Assembly: GCF_022682495.2 (NCBI RefSeq)
Contig: NC_071397.1
Coordinates: 5,237,082 to 5,301,081 of the forward strand
Source of the DNA: Desmodus rotundus
Lineage: Eukaryota; Chordata; Mammalia; Chiroptera; Phyllostomidae
DNA: 64,000 nt
Reading direction: 5' to 3'
Part shown: positions 59,101 to 64,000 of the stretch, in pieces
Numbering within the stretch: the stretch's first letter is position 1
How the letters are laid out: every line of letters starts with the position of its first letter
The notes under the pieces: model-generated
Databases searched by the model: none
What the model was told of the DNA's origin: nothing
What the model saw: only the letters and a program-made list of their open reading frames with translations
Translations under genes and position numbers: made by a program

Positions 59101-62100
59101 TGAGGAGCGGCCCCATGGGAAAGTGATTCACTGGCACCTACTCCCGTGCCCCCCACCCTGGAAGGGTGTCAGGGCAGATATACACTCGTAACACACTCAT
59201 ATCTCTCGTCCTGCAGATACCTACTCCCTCTTGGCCATTCCTTCCAGCCGTGCATCCCAGGCTGGGCTTCTATTCATGCCTCAAATGGCCCCCTCACACT
59301 CCACGTAATGAAAAGCAACACAACATCGGGATCTAGAGTCTGAGCCCTGCAGCTAGATGACCTAGGTTCAAATCCCAGCCCTGCCTCTAACTAGCTGTGA
59401 GAGCACTCAAGTTATTTAACCTGTCTGTGACTTGGTTTCCCTATTTGTAAAAATGTGTCAAGGCATCGATGGGGGTTTAGGGGTATCAGCAGTACATGGA
59501 GGGGTTTGGCTGGACTGGGGTGGGTGAAGGGATGAAGAGAAGGTAGGCCTTGCGGAGGGCAGGAAGGACAGCTCCGGAGGTAATCCGAGCGGGGCAGTGG
59601 GACTCACATTGCACGTTCAGCTGCACCTGGGCCTCACGGGGGCGCACGTTGAAGCCATTATAGCGAGCTGTCTGGCAGCGGTAGGTCCCACTCATGTCGC
59701 GGCTCACTCGCTCCAGCCGCAGCTTTCCGTCCAGGGTCTCCTCCAAAGGCAGCCCTGAGGGCAGCAGAGCAGCCTCCTTGTCCACGCGAGACCAGAGCAC
59801 GGGTGGCCGCGGCTTGCCCCGCACCTCGCACTGCAGCTCCGCGGGCGAGCCCTCGCGCACGGTCACGATGGCCCTGCCTTTGGGCACGCTGATGGTAGGT
59901 GGCACTGTGGGGGATAAGAGCAGGTTAGAGTCCCCTCATCCCCCCCCCCCACCCGGCCTCCACTGTGGGGCTTCTGCTTTCCTCCCCCTAAGTGCAACAC
60001 CCCCTTCCCCATCCCGGACCTCGGGCAGATCTCTCAGAATCTCCAAACAGAACCCACCTCCCTAAAGGATTCCTCCTCACCTCCTGGGTCTCTACCTCAG
60101 GCTCTCCCAATTCAGAAAAAGCTGAAGTTGTCCTGGCCTATTCCTTCTTTTCCCTTATCTCAACATTACTATGTACGGGGGATTCTACTTTTTAAACAAT
60201 TCTACTAAATAGCTCCTCCCTCAATCTCTTCTCTCCTGCCCACCGATCCTGCTCTAACCAGCTAAAGTCACCATCCTCTCCTTCTGGGGTGTTATCACAG
60301 ATTGCTAGTCTGTATCCCCAACATCCTTACTCTTTTGTTCAAAGTAACAAAATATCTGGGTTTTAGCAGGACACACGGCCAGAATAAACACTGTGTCTCC
60401 CAGCTGGCCTTATGGCTACCACATGACCCAATTCTAGCCAGTGGGATTTGACAGAAAACAAGTGTCTTTAGAGGGAGAAGCCATGCCTTTTCCTCCTCCC
60501 TGCAGGCTGGAACGCAGGCTGACTGCAGCTGGAACTGTGGAGGAGGTGGCACACGCTAAGGATAATGGAACAGCAAGACAAGATGGAGAGCGGGGCCCTG
60601 AGGACTTAGTGGAGCAGAGCCGCTATTCCAGCCTGGACTGCTCACTTTTGCATGAAAAAGAAATACACAGCCAGCTTATGTAAGCCACTTTTATTTAGGG
60701 TTTTTCTATTATTCACAGCCAAACCTAATCCAACCCAACACATGCCCAAATGGAGGAGGGTCTTTTTAAAGATTTCCATGGGTCCCATCCCACATCACAT
60801 CAAATTAAAATGTCCTACATTAAATATAAATTGCAAATAACTCCACAAGGCATGCTGAGGTCCAGTTATCCAGTTAGCATAATTTAACTCTATAAGCATT
60901 TATACATTTATTGGCTTTAATTTTGCAGTGTTCTCTTTGTATTTTGGTACCAGTTAATTTATTTTTCCAGGTCTAAACCATTTCCACAGGCCCTTAAAAA
61001 GCTTCCATGCCCTAAGAACTAGGCTTATGAGCCAAATGGAGGCAATGGCCCTGTGCCCTGTTGATTAACTATTACTAAAACATCCCAGCGCCCACCCCTT
61101 CTTCACCCCCACACACTAACAGGCTGTCTCCCCACTATGAGGCTGCACCATGCTCAGGTTAAAGCTCAAGCCCCTGTGCTCTGGCCTCTGCCACCCCCAG
61201 CCTCATCTTCCCTGTCCCATTCTGTGTCCCAGCTGTGAGAGTCACTTGTAAAGAATATACTCCCTGGACAAGCCAAGCCTCGTACACCCTGGGGGTTCCC
61301 CACCCCTTCTCTCCTGGGCCTGTCCCCCAACCCAGCAAATGAGTATGGCTTGCTCCTCTGTGAAGCCTTCCCTGGCATGCCCCAGTAACTTGGGAGCCCT
61401 TCTCTCGTGCCCCCACGATGTCCTGAAGACCCTGTCTTTGGCTCCTGTGTCCTTTCTAAGCTTTGCCTTTCCAATTCCTGCTTTACCCCAATAGGTGGGT
61501 CTCCCAGTCTAGGCAGTGGACTCTGAAGATGGGGCCGTGGCCTTTCTCTGGGTTCCCAGGCCTTCACCCCCCACCTGGCACACAGTGATTGGCAAAACGG
61601 ATTTGTGGAATCTGTGGAGCCCAGCTCAGGTCAGTCTCCTTCCAGAAGCCTTTCCTGACCGCCCCCCCACTCCCAGCTTCACCCAGCCTCTCTCTGTGCA
61701 AATGTCAGGATGGAAAGGGCCACCAAGGCCACCTGGTTCAATGTCTCACCGAGGAGAAACGAAGACCCAGAGAGTTAAAGAGTCTCAACTAAGGTCAGCC
61801 AGCTCCTCAGTGCAGTGAGCCTGGGACTGGAGATGAGATGCTCTCCAAAGTCACCCCCTCCAAACGCCTGTCATTTTCAAAGTGCAAAATCCTTAGGGGT
61901 GTCTGAGATCAGGCTCTGAAGGCAGATTGCCTGGGTTCAAATCCCAGCTCCACCACTTACTGTCGTGTTATGTTAGGTACGTTTTTTTGAACTCTCTGAG
62001 CTTGTTTCTTCACCCTAAAAATTGAAGATAAACTATCTACCCCATAGGGTAAATCATGAAGGCAAATGAGGTACAGTAACAACACATAATAACATCACAA

Positions 62101-62928
62101 CACATAGTAAGTATTCAATAAACATTAGCCATTACTATTTCATTACTGTTATTTATTATTATTTGAATAGAGACCCAGACCCCCTGCATAATCTGGCCCC
62201 TGCTGACCTCTCCACTCTGTCGATCCTCCCAGCCACACTCTCCTTCCTTCGGTTCTCCCAAGAGCCCATACACTTCCCCGCCTCAGTGCCTTTTCACACG
62301 CTGATTCCTTGGCCTGCCTTTTTCTTCCACTCTCCCTTACTCTCCTTTGCCTAGTAAAATTCTCCCCCTCCTCAGGTCTCAGATCAAAGATTCTCTCTGA
62401 GGAAACTTTCCTGACTCTCCTGTATCAAGTTGGCAGTAATATATCTGTGAGACTATCTGAAAAATGTTGCTTTGCTACTTAGTTCCACCACTCTACCCCA
62501 GCACCCAGCACCTCCCGTTCGCAAGCTGCTGCCCCACCTCCACTCTGTGGGCCTCTCCAGCTCCCTCACACCTCCCCGCCGCCCGTACAGCTGCCCACCT
62601 GTCTCAGAGGAGATGTTGACCTCAACGCTCAGGTCAGGCACAGGTGCTCCTGGGAAGGAGGCCACACACAGGTAGGTGCCATAGTCGCTGAAGTGCAGGT
62701 CAATGAGCTCTAGGCTGCTTGTGACAGCGGGCAACTCAGGGTCATTTCGGGTCACCAGCAGCCTCTTGGACATGCGTGCCGGCTTGCCATTCTTGAACCA
62801 CTGGTAAGTCACCTTCTCCTGGGGCACTGCATCTACGTGGCACGACAACTTCAGGTCCTGGCCCAGCTGTATGTTCTCGCTTTCTTTGATCACATCTGGG
62901 GTGATCTGGAACGTGGCGTTCTTCATGG
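48580..62928 (-). CDS. MDGA1: MDGA1 coding region, 3' two thirds (11 exons)
   Basis: MAM domain-containing GPI anchor protein 1, a neuronal surface protein of the immunoglobulin superfamily. The family binds neuroligin-2 in cis, blocks neurexin binding and so limits synapse formation; it also acts in cortical neuron migration. Seen here: exons 62928-62599, 59904-59608, 59054-58770, 57178-57027, 56188-56011, 55753-55730, 54760-54608, 54265-54131, 49846-49716, 49482-49374 and 48671-48580. All introns are GT-AG and phases agree throughout. Spliced length is 1886 nt: two bases completing a codon, 627 residues and TGA. The translation matches human MDGA1, as I remember it, almost residue for residue and ends at the same place. 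Domain order is Ig4, Ig5, Ig6, FNIII, MAM, GPI signal. Human MDGA1 has 17 exons by recollection, so the first six should lie to the right of the window. No frameshift or stop is seen. Confidence 0.97.
48855..49078 (+). repeat. MIR SINE
   Basis: Near full-length: gtccaagtcctggctctg, then the core ggcctcagtttcctcatctg and the tail toward gctcagtaaa. Lies in the last MDGA1 intron, antisense to it. Confidence 0.85.
49374..49482 (-). CDS. MDGA1: MDGA1 exon encoding end of MAM domain
   Basis: 109 nt, phase 0 to phase 1. The peptide begins [10 protein letters not shown] and continues [12 protein letters not shown], the hallmark C-terminal MAM motif (GDIAIDD), then a final cysteine in KKGECPRK. The acceptor is ctaccccag and the donor GTGAAG. 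The next intron is 702 bp and contains a MIR. Confidence 0.96.
49716..49846 (-). CDS. MDGA1: MDGA1 exon encoding MAM domain, part 3
   Basis: 131 nt, phase 1 to phase 0. The peptide runs from [10 protein letters not shown] to NPSGPFQ and includes the Trp-rich stretch (AHAW-like and NVWQQAHV) found in the central part of MAM domains. The acceptor is cgtcacag and the donor GTGAGT. The next intron is short (233 bp). Confidence 0.96.
50144..50181. repeat. (CA)n microsatellite, about 18 units
   Basis: Pure CA run in the 4.3-kb MDGA1 intron; (UG)n in the transcript. Confidence 0.95.
51430..51745 (+). repeat. L2 LINE 3' fragment
   Basis: Reads ttcccactgctggagatgtcc, ctctgaaacgtcacctcctcc and cttgagggaaagtctgc, following the order of the L2 3' end. 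In the 4.3-kb MDGA1 intron. Confidence 0.7.
51848..52260 (-). repeat. L2 LINE 3' fragment with (ATTC)n at its end
   Basis: Reverse-complement L2: six CATTC units, then atgtgccagacactattc, ctgccctccaggagcttgtg and the inner L2 part gacctctctgaggagacctg. Confidence 0.75.
52787..52816. repeat. (CCCAG)n short tandem repeat
   Basis: About five perfect cccag units (gcccagcccagcccag) inside the MDGA1 intron. Confidence 0.9.
53395..53880 (+). repeat. L2 3' end followed by MIR
   Basis: 53395-53560 resembles the L2 3' end (cgggtgccacgagcagggcg, gcctggcacagagc). 53715-53880 is MIR (gtctcgggcaaatgcttaacctc, cctggcacctggcaga). Confidence 0.6.
54131..54265 (-). CDS. MDGA1: MDGA1 exon encoding MAM domain, part 2
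   Basis: 135 nt, phase 1 at both ends. The peptide runs from [10 protein letters not shown] to YHMYGKHI and holds the third MAM cysteine ([10 protein letters not shown]), the hydrophobic strand typical of MAM domains, and a sequon (NAS). The acceptor is cccctgcag and the donor GTGAGT. It is followed by the longest intron fully inside the window (4,284 bp). Confidence 0.96.
54608..54760 (-). CDS. MDGA1: MDGA1 exon encoding MAM domain, part 1
   Basis: 153 nt, phase 1 at both ends. The peptide begins [16 protein letters not shown], with the two closely spaced cysteines and the acidic FEDE motif that open MAM domains, followed by a DNFDWTRQ motif typical of the family. The acceptor is gatgcag and the donor GTGAGG. 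The next intron is 342 bp. Confidence 0.96.
54925..55450 (+). mobile_element. Possible hAT-type DNA transposon relic
   Basis: AT-rich block opening cttcttaacctttgtgtgacc and closing cgggggtccaagg, a pattern seen at the ends of old MER/Charlie elements. No terminal repeat or target duplication could be confirmed, so this is tentative. It lies in the 969-bp intron between the microexon and the first MAM exon. Confidence 0.3.
55730..55753 (-). CDS. MDGA1: MDGA1 24-nt microexon between FNIII and MAM
   Basis: 24 nt, phase 1 at both ends, adding eight codons (INSPSLS plus split codons). The acceptor is gctttctcag before CCATCAAC and the donor is GTGAGA. Including it restores the frame and gives the linker present in the human protein as I recall it. 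Its symmetric phase means skipping would leave the frame intact and only change the split codon, so a shorter linker isoform is possible. It is too short for ORF-based detection. Confidence 0.92.
55979..56007. repeat. (CCA)n trinucleotide repeat next to a splice donor
   Basis: About ten CCA units on the plus strand, (TGG)n in the MDGA1 transcript, starting within the first intron bases after the FNIII exon at 56011. Confidence 0.95.
56011..56188 (-). CDS. MDGA1: MDGA1 exon encoding FNIII domain, second half
   Basis: 178 nt, phase 0 to phase 1. The peptide starts [10 protein letters not shown] and ends RIIHYTE. It includes the FNIII core tyrosine in [10 protein letters not shown]. The donor GTAGGT merges directly into a (TGG)n run of about ten units in transcript sense, so the intronic microsatellite begins within the splice-site consensus. 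The upstream intron is 838 bp and the downstream one only 257 bp. Confidence 0.95.
56355..56585 (-). repeat. MIR SINE
   Basis: Reverse-complement MIR: tgtgtgctaggcacta, aacccatttta-like core and acagatgaggaaactgaggc. In the 838-bp MDGA1 intron. Confidence 0.85.
57027..57178 (-). CDS. MDGA1: MDGA1 exon encoding FNIII domain, first half
   Basis: 152 nt, entering in phase 1 and leaving in phase 0. The peptide starts [10 protein letters not shown] and ends NYRLSVRQ. It contains an N-glycosylation sequon (NYS) and the conserved FNIII tryptophan in VLQWTQRE. The acceptor is ccctctcag and the donor GTGGGC. Together with the next exon it encodes the single fibronectin type III domain between Ig6 and MAM. 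Confidence 0.95.
57185..57600. repeat. Purine-rich (GA-rich) low-complexity tract
   Basis: Long run of GAGA/GGAGA-type sequence on the plus strand, polypyrimidine in the MDGA1 transcript, ending right at the acceptor of the first FNIII exon. It creates long spurious reading frames on the minus strand. Confidence 0.85.
58195..58220. repeat. (GTCTGA)4 hexanucleotide repeat
   Basis: Four perfect gtctga units followed by gtcgag, in an MDGA1 intron. Confidence 0.95.
58770..59054 (-). CDS. MDGA1: MDGA1 exon encoding Ig domain 6
   Basis: 285 nt, phase 1 at both ends (95 codons). The acceptor is cccgcag, then TCCCACC completes a split Phe codon; the donor is GTGAGC. Ig residues: Cys in LLRCSLL, Trp in AVWRFKG, Cys in SYECSVS. 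A run of prolines (LLPPPPAVP) in the middle of the domain forms a loop that differs at several residues from the human protein as I recall it. The exon is GC- and CpG-rich. The downstream intron is 1,591 bp and strongly purine-rich on the plus strand. Confidence 0.96.
59340..59475 (+). repeat. MIR SINE
   Basis: ggttcaaatcccagccctgc, ctagctgtgagagcactcaa and cttggtttccctatttgtaa follow the MIR core. Confidence 0.85.
59608..59904 (-). CDS. MDGA1: MDGA1 exon encoding Ig domain 5
   Basis: 297 nt, phase 1 at both ends (99 codons). The acceptor ccccacag is followed by TGCCACC, completing a split Val codon; the donor is GTGAGT. The Ig fold shows Cys in AELQCEV, Trp in PVLWSRV and Cys in TYRCQTA. 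The exon is much richer in CpG than the flanking introns. The upstream intron is 2,694 bp and the downstream one 553 bp. Confidence 0.96.
60290..60740 (+). repeat. Old LTR-like interspersed repeat
   Basis: Contains gacccaattctagccagtggg and a tail cttatgtaagccacttttattt, a pattern shared with 35480-35870 in this window. Exact family not recognised. In the 2.7-kb MDGA1 intron. Confidence 0.45.
61330..61480 (+). repeat. Possible L2 fragment
   Basis: ctctgtgaagccttccctgg and the following thymine/cytosine-rich body match the L2 3' region; short and decayed. Confidence 0.45.
61915..62155 (+). repeat. MIR SINE
   Basis: ctgaaggcagattgcctggg, ttcaaatcccagctccacca, the core near ctctgagcttgtttcttcac and a tail agtaagtattcaataaac. 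Close to full length. Confidence 0.9.
62165..62445 (+). repeat. L2 LINE 3' fragment
   Basis: gagacccagaccccctgcat, cacgctgattccttggcctg and cctcaggtctcagatcaaag match the L2 3' region; it ends about 150 bp from the Ig4 exon. Confidence 0.65.
62599..62928 (-). CDS. MDGA1: MDGA1 exon encoding Ig domain 4
   Basis: 330 nt, phase 1 at both ends, so it adds exactly 110 codons. The acceptor reads tgcag before CCATGAAG and the donor is GTGGGC. Ig core residues are visible: the first Cys in LKLSCHV, the core Trp in TYQWFK and the second Cys in GTYLCVA. Two N-glycosylation sequons are present, NAT near the start and NIS near the end. The upstream intron runs off the window (at least 1,072 bp). The ATG near the exon start is an internal Met, not a start codon. 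Confidence 0.96.
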
Positions 62929-63194
62929 CTGCAGGTGGACGGGGAGGGCGGGGTGGCTGGGGCTGGCCCAAAGCCAGGGGGTCTGTGTCCCACCCCATCC
63001 AGGCCCAGCTCCTCCCCTCAAAGTGGCCTTCCGCAGGCTGGGAGCTACACGCCCCCCCCCCCACACACACACAACCACCACAAAAAAACCCCACCATTTT
63101 GCTTGGAACTTGTTCTGCTTCTTCGGATGCATTTTTAAAAGTTCAAAAAAGCTCGCTGTAGAAACATGGATTTAGTAATCGTGAAAGTCACCAC

Positions 63195-63365
63195 TGACCA
63201 AACACACACTATGTGAGAGCCTCTGCTCCAGGCACTTTGCACAGGTTTACTCATTTAACCCATCCTGCGATCTGTGGGGGGGGGCACTTTAGCGCACCCA
63301 TTCCACCAGGAGGGAACTGAGGCTCAGATAGTTCAGTTCGGAGCCTGCGCTTAACCACTACACTA
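63195..63365 (-). repeat. MIR SINE
   Basis: Reverse MIR: actatgtgagagcctctgct, actcatttaacccatcctgc, gagggaactgaggctcagat. Confidence 0.75.
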
Positions 63366-63479
63366 CCTTATCTGTTTTCCTGTTTTAAACCCTGAACAAA
63401 CAAAATACAAATTTGGGAGGCATGCACCAGAATGTCACAGTGGTCCTCTCCAGACAGGGGGGCTGCAGGGGACCGAGGG

Positions 63480-63900
63480 GAGATTTTAATTTGTACATTT
63501 TACCCTTCTGTGCTATTTAACTCTTTGCAGCAAGTTTGTCTAATTTTTAAAATAAAAGCCCAATACAATAATTTTACATGTCATTAAATTAAAGCACAGA
63601 GTTTAGAAAGAAAAGGGTCTGGCCTCTTTTTAAAGTCTGAATATTGTTTAATCCAAGAGTTAGACAGAACCTTAATATTGGATGCTAATTGGACAGGAAA
63701 CTGGCACAACGGCCATAAACCAGGACTGGGTTGGGCCAAGCGGGCGGTGCGTCACCCTAAATGACCACAAGCATTTCGTGTAAATTGAGATCTTATCAGC
63801 CCAGGTGAAACCAGGTGGAGAAAAATAATCTTCTGATGGGAAAAGTACCATCAAAGGGAAAAATCGTTATCAGATAACCGCAATTTTGATCTTTCCTTTC
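63480..63900. promoter_or_regulatory. Candidate intronic regulatory element of MDGA1
   Basis: Repeat-free AT-rich sequence in the intron upstream of the Ig4 exon. It holds two CAGGTG E-boxes 10 bp apart (63802 and 63812), a TTATC site (63793), a TCF/LEF-like ATCAAAG (63850-63856) and an inverted GATA pair GTTATCAGATAAC (63866-63878). Enhancer function is inferred only from motif density. Confidence 0.35.
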
Positions 63901-64000
63901 TTGCTCTGATTCATTAAAACACCAGAGAGCAAGCTCCTTGTGAGGAGAAGCAGAAGGAGCGACTAGCCAGTGAAGAGCAGCAACAGAAAGGGCTCATTTC

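Overview
The window is vertebrate nuclear DNA from a bat. Three copies of the tRNA-derived VES SINE, a family known from vespertilionid-type (yangochiropteran) bats, lie at 34.8-35.0, 39.6-39.8 and 39.9-40.1 kb. Two copies of an ORF1-only LINE (HAL1-type) lie at 13-14.2 and 25-26.9 kb. All other repeats are old eutherian families (MIR, L2, L1M-type, MaLR-like LTRs, hAT and Tigger relics). No bacterial or viral gene organisation is present. Repeat families were named by eye, not by a database search.

The only protein-coding gene I can support is MDGA1 on the minus strand, entering from the right edge. Eleven consecutive coding exons lie between 62,928 and 48,580, all with AG/GT borders and consistent reading phase. 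They encode 627 whole residues and a stop: Ig4, Ig5 and Ig6 (one symmetric phase-1 exon each), the fibronectin III domain (two exons), a 24-nt microexon, the MAM domain (four exons) and the C-terminal GPI-attachment signal. The 5' exons (signal peptide, Ig1-Ig3) and the promoter lie beyond position 64,000. The 3' UTR probably runs to a polyadenylation signal at 43,785-43,790 that is followed in the transcript direction by a UG-rich element. MDGA1 is a GPI-anchored synaptic surface protein that binds neuroligins in cis; its neuroligin-binding Ig1-Ig2 part is not in this window.

From 1 to about 43,770 the window is intergenic. In human the neighbour on this side is CCDC167; I see no exon of it here. 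This part holds layered repeats: L2/MIR relics (1-10 kb), old L1 fragments and HAL1 copy 1 (11.9-15.2 kb), an L1 ORF2 relic split by a hAT element that is itself split by an LTR (about 19.9-22.9 kb), and HAL1 copy 2 (25-26.9 kb). Repeat-poor stretches at 7.1-7.5, 28.9-29.0 and 29.9-30.1 kb, and one inside the MDGA1 intron at 63.5-63.9 kb, carry clustered transcription-factor-like motifs and could be regulatory elements.

I did not find a clearly new biological system. The best leads are an unexplained direct repeat of about 110 bp (30.6 and 32.3 kb), the inverted HAL1 pair, the microexon between the FNIII and MAM domains, and a (TGG)n tract that begins within the donor site of an MDGA1 intron.
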